The position numbers and the translations under genes were made by a program. The notes under the pieces were generated by a model. It saw only the letters and a list, made by a program, of their open reading frames with translations, did no database searches and was not told where the DNA came from. From an uncultured bacterium (lineage in GTDB: Bacteria; Verrucomicrobiota; Kiritimatiellia; PWTM01), in contig CALGXT010000018.1 of NCBI GenBank assembly GCA_937935255.1, forward strand, positions 1 through 38,126: a DNA stretch of 38,126 bases. Reading direction: 5' to 3'. Positions 16,864-24,866 of the stretch are shown here, piece by piece (positions within the stretch are counted from its first letter, which is position 1; every line of letters starts with the position of its first letter).

Positions 16864-17403
16864 CTATCGGTCAGCGGCGCTGTCACAGCTCCGCTCCAAA
16901 ACCAGATCATAAGGCTCAAACCCCATCCGGCGATAAAAATTAGCGGCTCCGGCGTTGCCGGCGCACGCGACGACGCGCGCCCGCCCGATGCCGTTCTCCC
17001 GGCACCATTCCAAAAACCGCTCCATCATCTTCTCGCCGATGCCGCGCCCGCGATAGGGTTCCGTCAGGAACATGCAATCCACTTCGGCCATCGGCGCGAC
17101 GCGCCGGTAGCTTTCGGCCTCGCACCGGCCGCCGGCCAGATATCCGACAATGCCGTCCGTTTTGGACACCGCGACCACGACGATGCCGTCCGGCCCGGCG
17201 ATGCGCTGCCGGAACCAGGCCATGCCCTCTTCGCCGAACGTCCAATCGGGATCGAGCGTGGGATCGAAGCGCAGATCGTGGCGGATCAGCTCCTGATCGA
17301 GCCGCAACACCTCGTCGAGGTCCGACAGAAACGCGCAGCGCACCGTCACCGGCGATGCCGCCTCGCCGCGTCCGTCTTTTTTTGCATTCCTTTTCATTTT
17401 CAT
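16864..17403 (-). CDS. GNAT-family N-acetyltransferase (179 aa)
   Basis: The ATG at 17403 follows AAAGG; an alternative ATG lies two codons later. After a basic leader the GNAT fold begins at about residue 20 (VTVRCAFLSDLDEVLRLDQELIRHD). Motif A is clear: AEVDCMFLTEPYRGRGIGEKMMERFLEW, with the acetyl-CoA pyrophosphate loop R118-G-R-G-I-G123. Motif B follows (ARVVACAGNAGAANFYRRMGFEPYDLVLE). Length and motif order are normal for the family. Acceptors in this group vary from small amines to protein N-termini, and nothing here identifies one. It starts 60 bases after the trkH stop, so it may be co-transcribed with trkA-trkH. Confidence 0.88.
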   Translation of the reverse strand: MKMKRNAKKDGRGEAASPVTVRCAFLSDLDEVLRLDQELIRHDLRFDPTLDPDWTFGEEGMAWFRQRIAGPDGIVVVAVSKTDGIVGYLAGGRCEAESYRRVAPMAEVDCMFLTEPYRGRGIGEKMMERFLEWCRENGIGRARVVACAGNAGAANFYRRMGFEPYDLVLERSCDSAADR

Positions 17404-17463
17404 GGAAGACCTTTCGGATCGTCTCGCCGCGGACCGCCGGAACCTCGCTCGCGCCCGCCCGAA

Positions 17464-18915
17464 TCAGCGCCGCCAGAAACGGGGCAAAAAGAGCGCCACC
17501 AGCGTGAAAAGCTCCAGCCGGCCCAACAGCATGCAAAGCGTGAGCAGCAACTTGCCGGGCGGCGGGATCGCGGCGTAGGTCGTCGCCGGGCCGACCTGCC
17601 CCAAACCCGGACCGATATTGCAAAGTGTGGCGGCGACCGACGAGACCGCCGTCTCAAGATCGGGCGTGAAAAACGTCATCAGGAGGCTCGCCACGGCGAA
17701 GATGCCGAGAAACAGCAGCACAAAGCCGACCACATTGGATACCGCGTCATTTTCGACCGGTTCGCCGCTGATTTTCACCCGCACGACGGACTGCGGCACG
17801 ATCGCAACCCGAATCTCGCGCAAAATCTGTTTGAGCATGATGAACACGCGAATATTTTTCATCCCGCCGCCGGTCGAGCCCGCGCAACCGCCGAAAAACA
17901 TCAGCACCACCAGCAGCAACCGGGCGGTCTGGGGCCAGATATTGAAATCTTCCGTGGCGAAACCGGTAGTGGTCAGGATCGAGGTGACATGGAAAAAACC
18001 GCTGCGCGCGGCCGCGCCCCAGGTCGCCGCCGCCGATCGGCCATGGATCGCGAGCGTGACGATCACCCCCGAAATCAGCCAGATCGCAAAATAGAACCGG
18101 AATTCAGGGTCGCGCCGATACGCGCCGAGGGCCCCCATCAGCGCGCGGTAGTGCAGCGCAAAATTGACGCCCGCCAAAAACATGAAAAAGATGATGACCG
18201 TTTGCAGGTACGGCGAGGGGAAAGCCCCGACGCTTTGCGTCCGTGTGGAAAAGCCGCCGGTCGCGAGGGTCGCGAAGCTGTGGCAGACGGCGTCGAACCA
18301 CGTCATGCCCCCCCACCGCAATAGCAACGTCTCCAGCGCGCAGAGCAGCGCATAGACGCCCCAAAGCAGCTTCGCGGTGGTGGCGATGCGCGGCGTCAGC
18401 CGGTCTTTCGAGGGCCCCGGCATTTCCGCGCGGAAAATCTGCATGCCGCCGGTGCCTAGGAGCGGCAGGATCGCCACGCACAGCACCAGCACGCCCATGC
18501 CCCCGAAGAAGTGGGTAAGCGCGCGCCAAAAGAGGATTCCGCGGGGCAACGCTTCGAGATCGCTGAGGACGGAGGCGCCCGTCGTGGTAAACCCCGAGAC
18601 GGACTCGAAAAAGGCGTCCACAAAAGAGGGGATCACGCCCGAGAGGACGTAGGGCAAAGCGCCGGCAACGCCGGCCGCCAACCAGCCGAAGGCGACGATG
18701 CCGAAGCCGTCGCGGCGCGTGAGCTCCTCGGCGCCGCGCGTGGCCAGCCACGCCGACAAGCCGAGCGCCGCGCATCCCGCGCCGGAAAAGGCCAGCGCGC
18801 GCACGGCGGAAGCGCCATCGCCCCACAGCCGCGCCAACAGCGCACAAACGCCCATCGCCAGGCCGAGCACGCTCAACACGAAGGACACCATCCGGATGAC
18901 CGCGCGTCCATTCAT
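17464..18915 (-). CDS. trkH: Trk/Ktr potassium uptake channel subunit TrkH
   Basis: This 483-residue integral membrane protein has the four-fold M1-P-M2 plan of the TrkH/KtrB family. The four selectivity-filter loops can be read: TTTGAS (110-115), TGGFS (219-223), TTTGFA (315-320) and CNIGPG (432-437). The intramembrane gating loop after the third pore follows as GGCAGSTGGGMKNIRVFIM, rich in Gly, with conserved K and R. The protein moves potassium (in some members with sodium) across the inner membrane and is gated by a TrkA ring. The gene begins 16 bases after trkA, the usual pairing. The single filter glycine per repeat (TGAS, TGGFS, TGFA, IGPG) is as in the family. Confidence 0.96.
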   Translation of the reverse strand: MNGRAVIRMVSFVLSVLGLAMGVCALLARLWGDGASAVRALAFSGAGCAALGLSAWLATRGAEELTRRDGFGIVAFGWLAAGVAGALPYVLSGVIPSFVDAFFESVSGFTTTGASVLSDLEALPRGILFWRALTHFFGGMGVLVLCVAILPLLGTGGMQIFRAEMPGPSKDRLTPRIATTAKLLWGVYALLCALETLLLRWGGMTWFDAVCHSFATLATGGFSTRTQSVGAFPSPYLQTVIIFFMFLAGVNFALHYRALMGALGAYRRDPEFRFYFAIWLISGVIVTLAIHGRSAAATWGAAARSGFFHVTSILTTTGFATEDFNIWPQTARLLLVVLMFFGGCAGSTGGGMKNIRVFIMLKQILREIRVAIVPQSVVRVKISGEPVENDAVSNVVGFVLLFLGIFAVASLLMTFFTPDLETAVSSVAATLCNIGPGLGQVGPATTYAAIPPPGKLLLTLCMLLGRLELFTLVALFLPRFWRR

Positions 18916-18931
18916 TCAGCGGCGCTCCGGC

Positions 18932-20281
18932 TCATGACCGCAACTGCGCTGTCAGGCGCCCCACGGCCTTGGGCAGGGCATACACCACGAGGCGGTCGCC
19001 CGCCTGCAATTCCAGACTGCCGGTCGGAACCATAACCTCCCCGCCGCGATCCAGGCTCGCAATAATGCTGCCTTTCGGGAGGCGCAAGTCCCGGATGGGC
19101 CGCCCCACCCAAGGCATGCCCTCCTGCAAGGCCACCTCGATCAGCTCGCCCGGCAACGTCTGCAATTGCGTCGTCGCCCGCACGTTTCGACCGCGGACGA
19201 ACCGCAGGACGGCGTTGACGACGGAGAGGTGCGTGCTCACCACCCGGTCCAGCAGACTCAAACCGTCAATAATCGGAACGTACTCCGGCTGATTGACTTG
19301 GGCGATGGTCAGACTGGCGCCGTGTTTTTCCGCCAGGAGGCAACTGATGATGTTGTTTTCGTCATCGTCGGTCGTGGCGACGAACGCGCTGGCCGCGTTC
19401 ACGCCGGCCTCTTTGAGGGCGTCGGCGGACACGCCGCCGCTGCGGATTACCAGCGTCCGACGCAATTGGCCCGAACACGCCTCCGCCCGCGCCTGATCCG
19501 ATTCGAGCAGCACAGTCTCCAAATCGGTCTTCTCAAGCAGGCGCGCGATGCCCAAACCCAGGGCATTTCCGCCCGAAATGATGACCCGCTCCAACCGGGG
19601 GCGGTCCGGCGCCATCACATCGGCGTACGCCGACATGTGTTCCGCCCGGCCGGCCAGATAGATTTCGTCGCCGATTTGCGCCTGAGTGTCTCCGGTCGGG
19701 GTGACGATTTCCGAGCCGTGGCGCAGCGCGATGAATCGGATGCGGTTCAGAAATTCGGGGTCCGGATAGCTTTTGAGCGGCGCGCGAATGAGGGGGCTTT
19801 CCGTGGATACGCGCAAGCCCACCGCCTGCGCCCTTCCGTCGAAGAGGTCCGCAATCTCCAAGGCGCCGGGCAGCCGCAGCAAGCCGGCGATTTCCAGCGC
19901 GCATTCGCGGATGGGGTTGATGGCGAAATCCACCCCTAAATCGCTGAGATGCAGGCCCAGTCCGCCGGAGAGCCAGGCGTCGTTCGATATCCGCGCCACG
20001 CGGTGCCGCACGCCGGCGGCCCGGGCGCAGGCGCACGCCAGGATATTGATCTCGTCCTGATTCGTCGCCGCCACCAGCAGGTCAGCGCCTTCCAGACCGG
20101 CCCTGCCGAGCAATTGGGGATCGGCCCCGTGGCCCTGCACCGTCAATAGATCGAGATGCTCCGCGATTTCCGTCAAAGGCGCCGGGGCGCGGTCCACCAC
20201 CGCAACCGCGTAGTCTTCCTCGCAGAGTTTTCGCGCCAGGTTACGGCCGACGTTTCCGGCCCCGACGATAACGGCTTTCAT
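18932..20281 (-). CDS. trkA: Trk potassium uptake regulatory protein TrkA
   Basis: The 449-residue protein is a tandem of two RCK units, each with an N-lobe (TrkA-N, nucleotide binding) and a C-lobe (TrkA-C). The first Rossmann motif is MKAVIVGAGNVGRNLARKL with the acidic strand end VVDRAP. The second starts near residue 230 as RVIISGGNALGLGIARLLEKTDLETVLLE; its Gly motif is altered (GGNALG), so it may bind nucleotide differently. TrkA-C lobes are seen as EIVTPTGDTQAQIGDEIYLAG and GEVMVPTGSLELQAGDRLVVYAL. It is a cytoplasmic ring that senses ATP/ADP or NAD(H) and gates TrkH. It is the first gene of the trkA-trkH-GNAT-AKR series. Confidence 0.96.
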   Translation of the reverse strand: MKAVIVGAGNVGRNLARKLCEEDYAVAVVDRAPAPLTEIAEHLDLLTVQGHGADPQLLGRAGLEGADLLVAATNQDEINILACACARAAGVRHRVARISNDAWLSGGLGLHLSDLGVDFAINPIRECALEIAGLLRLPGALEIADLFDGRAQAVGLRVSTESPLIRAPLKSYPDPEFLNRIRFIALRHGSEIVTPTGDTQAQIGDEIYLAGRAEHMSAYADVMAPDRPRLERVIISGGNALGLGIARLLEKTDLETVLLESDQARAEACSGQLRRTLVIRSGGVSADALKEAGVNAASAFVATTDDDENNIISCLLAEKHGASLTIAQVNQPEYVPIIDGLSLLDRVVSTHLSVVNAVLRFVRGRNVRATTQLQTLPGELIEVALQEGMPWVGRPIRDLRLPKGSIIASLDRGGEVMVPTGSLELQAGDRLVVYALPKAVGRLTAQLRS

Positions 20282-20689
20282 ACGGCGAAAGCGGGACGCA
20301 GCCGGCCGCCCCGCGCCCCGCCATTCTTATGGCCAAACCTCGAAAAGTCGAGCGGGAAGCGCGCAACGCCCACCCCGCAAGCCGCTGCCGCGATCCTTCG
20401 CCGGTTCGATTCGTTGTTGACGGCCGATTCGACGGATGAAGAGGAAGGGAGGTCTTCACCCCTCATCATCTTGCGATTTCGAGTCTCTCAGGGTTCCGAT
20501 CTGCACATGGCGGCGGCATTCGTCTCCCTTCTTCGCGGGGATGCATCACATTCATGTCCGATCGGAAACGCTTTTGATCATCGCCGCGGCTCGCCGAAGA
20601 TCGGCGCTGAGGCGCTGGGGGGGGATTGGCGCAGACCGGCTGCAGAGAAGCGCGCGGCCCGTTCCGGGAAAACCGATATTCGGCGCCCC
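20282..20689. other. Intergenic region upstream of trkA, no gene seen
   Basis: These 408 bases hold no frame with a plausible start, ribosome binding site and protein-like composition. The stretch lies between the trkA start and the stop of the SDR gene, so it must contain the trkA leader and promoter. An imperfect hairpin can be drawn around 20435-20470. I could not identify a known riboswitch with confidence. Confidence 0.6.
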
Positions 20690-21418
20690 TCAGCCTTTGA
20701 GCCGAAGAGTGGAGCGCCCGCCGTCCACCCCGATGATCTGGCCGGTGATCCAGTCGGCCTCCTCGGAGAGCAGGAAAGCCGCCAAAGCGGCGACATCCTC
20801 CGGCTTACCCAGCCGCTCCAGCGGATGCAGCGCGGCGATCGTCTCCGCCATTTTCGCATTTGAGAGGAGTCCCTCGGCCAGCCGCGTGCGGGTCAGCGAG
20901 GGCGCGATCGCGTTGACTCGGATTTTCGGCGCCAGCTCCGCGGCCAGCGAAACGGTCAGGCCTTCGACCGCTCCCTTGGCCATGCCGATCGAAGCGTGAA
21001 ACGAAAAGCCCTGCCGCGCCGCGACGCTGGAAAAGAGCGCCACGGCGCCGCGGCCCGCGCTTTTCTTCAGCGCCGGCAAACTCGACTGGACGGCCAGCGC
21101 GGCGCCGAGGGCATTCACGCGAAAATCGCGCATAAAATCCTCTTCTGTGAGCCGCCCCAGGCTTTTCACGTTGATCGTACCGACGGCGTACAGCAGGCCG
21201 TCCAATGGTTCCCCCGCCTCCGCCGCCACCCGCGCAAACAGGGCGCTATCCAGCACATCCCCGCACGTGAACGCCGCCCCCAACTCACGGGCCGCGGCGG
21301 AAAGCCGATCCGCATCCCGTCCGACCAGGTGGAGGTCGTACCCCCTCGCACGCAGCATTCGACCGGCCGCCAAGCCGACCCCGCCGGAACCGCCATAAAT
21401 GAGGATTTTTTTGGCCAT
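20690..21418 (-). CDS. Short-chain dehydrogenase/reductase, atypical active site (242 aa)
   Basis: The ATG at 21418 has GGAGG nine bases upstream and gives MAKKILIYGGSGGVG, the normal N-terminus. The dinucleotide site is GGSGGVG (9-15), with DV in the adenine pocket (CGDVLD). The next motif is LYAVGTI instead of NNAG. S130/S131 are in place (LFSSVAARQGF). In the usual Y-x-x-x-K position the protein has I144-G-M-A-K148 (FHASIGMAKGAVEGLT), so the catalytic tyrosine is replaced by isoleucine while the lysine stays. The C-terminus is canonical (RVNAIAPSLTRTRLAEGLL, DVAALAAFLLSEEADWITGQIIGVDGG). The rest of the fold is intact, so this is not a decaying gene. It may be a binding or regulatory SDR, or use another acid. 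Confidence 0.9.
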   Translation of the reverse strand: MAKKILIYGGSGGVGLAAGRMLRARGYDLHLVGRDADRLSAAARELGAAFTCGDVLDSALFARVAAEAGEPLDGLLYAVGTINVKSLGRLTEEDFMRDFRVNALGAALAVQSSLPALKKSAGRGAVALFSSVAARQGFSFHASIGMAKGAVEGLTVSLAAELAPKIRVNAIAPSLTRTRLAEGLLSNAKMAETIAALHPLERLGKPEDVAALAAFLLSEEADWITGQIIGVDGGRSTLRLKG

Positions 21419-21581
21419 GCCATGATCCCTCCGCCCGCTGAACCCGCGTACGGAAAATAAACCATGCAATCATCGCCTCTTCAACTCCGTCCGGCGGGCG
21501 CCGTCCACCGTCCGACATTTCTTTCGCCATGGCCACAAACTTGAATTAGATTGAGCGGTGAAAACAGCGGGAAACTGAATC

Positions 21582-23717
21582 ATGACCAATTCAAAGAGCG
21601 CGACCGCGGCAGGTTCCAAGCATCGTTGGCGGTTTCAACGTTATGGCGGGGTTTTGCAGGCGGTGCTCGACCGCCCCGAGGACCTGGCCCATCTCGACAC
21701 CCTCGACCTCAAGTATTGGCTGGCGCTCGCCATGCCCGTCAAAGGCGTCGAATGCGACGAGAAAACGCTCCAATTGCTCGACACCGATAAGGATGGCCGC
21801 ATCCGCCCGCCGGAACTCATCGCCGCCGTCCAATGGGCCTGCGCGGCGCTGAACGATCCAGGTCTTTTATTGACAGAGGGGGACGCCGTGCCCATCGCCG
21901 CTATCTGCGATACCGCGATCGCCGCGAGCGTCCGCCGGATTTTGAAGGATCTCGGCCGCGCCGACGCCGCCGCGATTTCCATGGCCGATGTGGCCGACCA
22001 GGGCCGCGTGATGGCCGCCGCCCGCTTCAACGGCGACGGCGTCGTCACCGCCGAAGCCGCCGGAGATGAGGATCTTCGCAAGGCCGTCGGCGAAATTGTC
22101 GGCGCCCTCGGACCCGTCACCGACCGCGGCGGCCAACCGGGTGTGGACAAAGACAAAATCGAAGCGTTCTTCGCGCAGGCCGCCGCCCTGCTCGCCTGGT
22201 CGGATCGTCCGGCCGCCGATCCCGCCATCATTCCCTTGGGCGCGGAAGCGACCGCCGCGGCCGCCGCGGCCGTCGGGAAGGCGCGCGCCAAAGTCGAGGA
22301 TTACTTCGCCCGCTGCCGGCTGGCCGCCTTCGATCCGAACGCGGCGAACGCGGTCAATCGCACCGAATCCGACTATCGCGCCATCGCCGTCGGCGACCTC
22401 TCGGCGCAGGCCGACGCGATCGCCGCCCTGCCGCTGGCGCCCGCCGCCGGGGGCCGTCCGCTGCCGCTGGACACTGAGAAAATCAATCCCGCCTGGGTCG
22501 GCGCCGTCGCGCAATTGCGCGCCGCCGCCATCGCTCCGCTGCTGGGCGATCGCACGGAGCTTTCCGAAAAGGACTGGCGCGGCCTGACGGCAAAACTGTC
22601 CGCCTGGGAGAACTGGATGGCGGCGAAGCCCGCGACGCCGGTCGAGTCGCTCGGGCTTCCTCGACTTCGCGAACTCCTGGCCGGCGATGTCAAAACGCGA
22701 CTTCTGGAACGCGTCGCGCAAGACCTTGAACCCGCCGCGGAATTCGCCCGTTTCGCCGACGTGGAAAAGCTCGTCCGCTATCGCCGCGATCTGCGCGGGA
22801 TTCTCGCCAATTTCGTCAATTTCAGCGACTTCTATCGGCGTCGCGAGTCATTTTTCCAGGCCGGCACGCTCTACATGGACAGCCGCGCCTGCCGACTCTG
22901 CGTCGAGGTCGCCGACAGCGCCAAGCACGCCGCGCTGGCCGGCTATTCGGGGGCTTTTCTCGCGTATTGCGATATCGCCCGCGCCGGCGAACCGAAACGG
23001 AGCATCGCGGCCTTGTTCACCGACGGCGATTCCGACAACCTCATCGTCGGGCGCAACGGCGTTTTCTACGATCGCAAGGGACGCGACTGGGATGCGACGC
23101 TCACCCGCGTGGTGTCGAGCCCGATCAGCATTCGAGAGGCTTTCTGGCTGCCCTATAAGAAACTGATCCGCATGATCGAGGATCACGTCGCGAAACGCGC
23201 GCAGGCGGCGGATGCCGCGGCGACCGCGAAGATGGGCGACACCGCCGCGCAGGTCGCGGGCGCGGCGCCCGCCGCGCCGCCGGCGCCGGCGAAGAAATTC
23301 GATCTCGGCGCGATCGCGCTGATCGGCGCCGCGATCGGCGGCTTGAGCGCGCTGATCGGCGGCCTACTGCAGGCGCTCTTCGGACTCGGCTGGTGGCTTC
23401 CGGTGGGAATCGCCGGCATCCTGCTGCTGATCTCGGGCCCCTCGATGTTGCTGGCGGCGCTCAAGCTGCACCGGCGGAACCTGGGTCCGCTGCTGGATTC
23501 GAACGGCTGGGCCATCAACACCCGCGCGCGCATCAACGTCGCATTCGGCGCCGCGCTCACGGAGGTGGCGGCCCCGCCGCTCAGCGCCATCGTGCGCACA
23601 CCCGATCCCTTCGCCCCGCGGCGCGCCGCGCGGCCGGTTTTCTGGATCGCGCTGATTCTGGCCGTCATCATCGCCGCCCTGCTCTATTTCGGAGCGCTGA
23701 ATCGTTGGATCGCGTGA
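21582..23717 (+). CDS. EF-hand membrane protein of unknown function (711 aa)
   Basis: The ATG at 21582 follows GGGAAACTGAATC. Near the N-terminus is a perfect 12-residue EF-hand loop, D67-T-D69-K-D71-G-R-I-R-P-P-E78, in the context LALAMPVKGVECDEKTLQLLDTDKDGRIRPPELIAAVQW. A second, degenerate loop (FNGDGVVTAEAAGDED) lies near residue 150. A long helical domain follows. Around residues 410-520 is a domain with SRACRLCVEV, FTDGDSDNLIVGRNGVFYDRKGRDWDATLTRVV and FWLPYKKLIRMIEDHV. An Ala/Pro linker leads to C-terminal membrane helices (IALIGAAIGGLSALIGGLLQALFGLGWWLPVGIAGILLLISG and VFWIALILAVIIAALLYFGAL). From memory, long relatives occur as uncharacterised EF-hand proteins in Bacteroidota and PVC bacteria. 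Function unknown; calcium binding by the first loop is likely. Confidence 0.82.
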   Translation: MTNSKSATAAGSKHRWRFQRYGGVLQAVLDRPEDLAHLDTLDLKYWLALAMPVKGVECDEKTLQLLDTDKDGRIRPPELIAAVQWACAALNDPGLLLTEGDAVPIAAICDTAIAASVRRILKDLGRADAAAISMADVADQGRVMAAARFNGDGVVTAEAAGDEDLRKAVGEIVGALGPVTDRGGQPGVDKDKIEAFFAQAAALLAWSDRPAADPAIIPLGAEATAAAAAAVGKARAKVEDYFARCRLAAFDPNAANAVNRTESDYRAIAVGDLSAQADAIAALPLAPAAGGRPLPLDTEKINPAWVGAVAQLRAAAIAPLLGDRTELSEKDWRGLTAKLSAWENWMAAKPATPVESLGLPRLRELLAGDVKTRLLERVAQDLEPAAEFARFADVEKLVRYRRDLRGILANFVNFSDFYRRRESFFQAGTLYMDSRACRLCVEVADSAKHAALAGYSGAFLAYCDIARAGEPKRSIAALFTDGDSDNLIVGRNGVFYDRKGRDWDATLTRVVSSPISIREAFWLPYKKLIRMIEDHVAKRAQAADAAATAKMGDTAAQVAGAAPAAPPAPAKKFDLGAIALIGAAIGGLSALIGGLLQALFGLGWWLPVGIAGILLLISGPSMLLAALKLHRRNLGPLLDSNGWAINTRARINVAFGAALTEVAAPPLSAIVRTPDPFAPRRAARPVFWIALILAVIIAALLYFGALNRWIA

Positions 23718-23805
23718 CCTTCCTCTCTCGCGGATGCCGTTGCCCGCCGTCCCCAGCCGCCCGCCCGCAACTGAAAAACCAGGGACAGGCAATTGCAAAG
23801 AGGCG

Positions 23806-23906
23806 ATCCGTTTCCTCGCCAGCCCGAGTGTATCACACTTCGCGAAGTGTGATACACTCGGGAACCGCGATTTAGGAAGGGGCATCCCACTCGCGCCTCA
23901 GGGCCT
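23806..23906 (+). repeat. 101-bp repeat unit, copy 1, with a 40-bp perfect palindrome
   Basis: The segment matches 24608-24708 at all but about six of 101 positions, with no gaps. Bases 23823-23862 form a perfect 40-bp palindrome centred on CGCG (inner arms GTATCACACTTCG / CGAAGTGTGATAC, extended by CCCGA / TCGGG). As RNA or extruded DNA this gives an 18-20 bp hairpin. The right flank (GGGGCATCCCACTCGCGCC) is part of the unit. Five of the six differences fall just before the palindrome core. Confidence 0.93.
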
Positions 23907-23984
23907 TGCCTCTAACTTCGTCCCTAATTCCGCCGTATTACATTGATGGATAGTGTTTTGTAAATTTCCGTCGGTAAAATGCAC

Positions 23985-24167
23985 ATTCTCTGTCCCTGTT
24001 CCGCCCCGAAGAACAGAATGAAATGTTGACGGCTTTGCGGCCTTGGTGAGCTTCGCAGTGAAAAAACAAAATCTCGAACCGGCCTTCCGAGCGCACCCCG
24101 CCAAGGCGGTCATGAACATGGACAACGTTCGAAAGAGCAAAAAAAGAGTTTACGAGGGACAGAGAAT
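23985..24167. repeat. 183-bp segment bounded by 13-bp inverted repeats
   Basis: ATTCTCTGTCCCT at 23985-23997 is the exact reverse complement of AGGGACAGAGAAT at 24155-24167. The inside is non-coding. The layout is that of a miniature element (MITE-like or REP-derived). The same motif pair, in inverted order, brackets 30698-30909. No flanking target-site duplication was seen. Confidence 0.6.
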
Positions 24168-24208
24168 ACAAAGTTTGCGCTCTGTACCCATATTTTGACG
24201 TCTGACTT

Positions 24209-24230
24209 CTCCGGCGACAGAGCGCCGGAG
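24209..24230. repeat. GC-rich hairpin shared with the spacer after nqrF, copy 1
   Basis: Stem CTCCGGCG (24209-24216), six-base loop ACAGAG, stem CGCCGGAG (24223-24230), followed by CTACAGC. The reverse complement (GCTGTAG then the same stem) is found at 30929-30957. There is no T-run after the stem on either strand, so it is a dispersed repeat rather than a classical terminator. Confidence 0.75.
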
Positions 24231-24250
24231 CTACAGCGCTGACGCACCGA

Positions 24251-24280
24251 CCTCTGCGTCCTCTGCGCCTCCGCGGTGAA
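24251..24280 (+). repeat. CTCTGCG-type dispersed motif
   Basis: CCTCTGCGTCCTCTGCGCC is followed by TCCGCGGTGAA: two tandem CCTCTGCG(T/C)C units and then a GC palindrome (CCGCGG). I recall near-identical strings between genes in many environmental bacterial genomes, but cannot confirm that here. Only one copy is in this window. Confidence 0.4.
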
Positions 24281-24440
24281 TTTTTCGCGGCGCGGCGGGC
24301 TGTCGCGCTCTACGGGCGCTCTTGCGCCGACCTCTGTCCCGCAACTTCGTAATTCTCTCTCACCACATTCTCACCCGACCCCTTCGCCCCGCGGCGCGTG
24401 GCGCGGCCGGATGCGGTTCAAAGAACGCAAGTATATGATT

Positions 24441-24487
24441 TTCCAAGGCTTGGAAAACAGGATGCCCCGATCTTCCAAGGCTTGGAA
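24441..24487. repeat. Paired 15-bp palindromes, locus 2 (upstream of nqr)
   Basis: Two perfect copies of TTCCAAGGCTTGGAA at 24441-24455 and 24473-24487, 32 bp start to start, separated by 17 bp of unrelated sequence. Both are flanked by extra T or A bases (TTTTCC / GGAAAA). They lie about 380 bp before nqrA. Confidence 0.95.
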
Positions 24488-24607
24488 ATTGTCTTTTCCG
24501 TTTTTCCGCGGCGGGAGCGCGTGTTGGAAATCCGATACCGGAAATCCGATACCTGTCCCCTCGAATTCACGGTTCCCAACGCAATAGTTTCTACTTCGCT
24601 AATTTCC

Positions 24608-24708
24608 ATCCGTTTCCTCGCCGGCCAATTTGTATCACACTTCGCGAAGTGTGATACACTCGGGAACCGCGATTTTGGAAGGGGCATCCCACTCGCGCCT
24701 CAGGGCCT
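24608..24708 (+). repeat. 101-bp repeat unit, copy 2, with a 26-bp palindrome
   Basis: Direct repeat of 23806-23906, offset 802 bp. The palindrome is perfect over 24632-24657 (GTATCACACTTCG and its complement). The outer arms have drifted on the left side only: AATTT replaces CGAGT, while the right side keeps ACTCGGG. Copy 1 therefore looks closer to the ancestral form. Confidence 0.93.
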
Positions 24709-24794
24709 CCGCCCGCGCGCGCCAAAAAAGTCTGCCCTCCAACGTCTCTGTCCCTCAACTTCTCGCGCGTGCTTCGGTTATCAGCGCTCTTGAT

Positions 24795-24822
24795 TTGACT
24801 TTTTATCCGTGAACATTATCTT
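24795..24822 (+). promoter_or_regulatory. Candidate sigma-70 type promoter for nqrABCDEF
   Basis: TTGACT (24795-24800), 16-base spacer, TATCTT (24817-24822), in a locally AT-rich stretch just after the repeat-rich spacer. Transcription would start near 24829, leaving about 38 bases of leader before the nqrA ATG. Match judged by eye. Confidence 0.5.
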
Positions 24823-24866
24823 GTTGCGCGTTTTTTCACGAAAGCGCGACAACCACCTTCTTTTAC

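Larger units (their letters stand above)
23718..24794. other. Repeat-rich non-coding spacer upstream of nqr
   Basis: About 1.1 kb without a credible gene; short frames here only reflect the repeats. It is more AT-rich and mosaic than its neighbours. It holds two copies of a 101-bp unit built around a large palindrome, a segment bounded by 13-bp inverted repeats, a GC-rich hairpin, a CTCTGCG-type motif and a pair of TTCCAAGGCTTGGAA palindromes. TCTGTCCC-type words occur several times in both orientations (near 23990, 24158, 24332 and 24746). Several of these parts recur in the spacer after nqrF. Confidence 0.8.

Noticed and set aside
20282..20689. Possible c-di-AMP (ydaO) riboswitch before trkA
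   Set aside because: Fragments such as GGGGTGAA and CCGTCAAC are present on the minus strand, but the AGCTAACCTCG block and the pairing pattern are missing.
24209..24230. Rho-independent terminator
   Set aside because: The stem is strong but no T-run follows on either strand, and the same structure is repeated elsewhere as part of a larger unit.
23806..24708. CRISPR array
   Set aside because: Only two copies 802 bp apart, no regular spacers and no cas genes.
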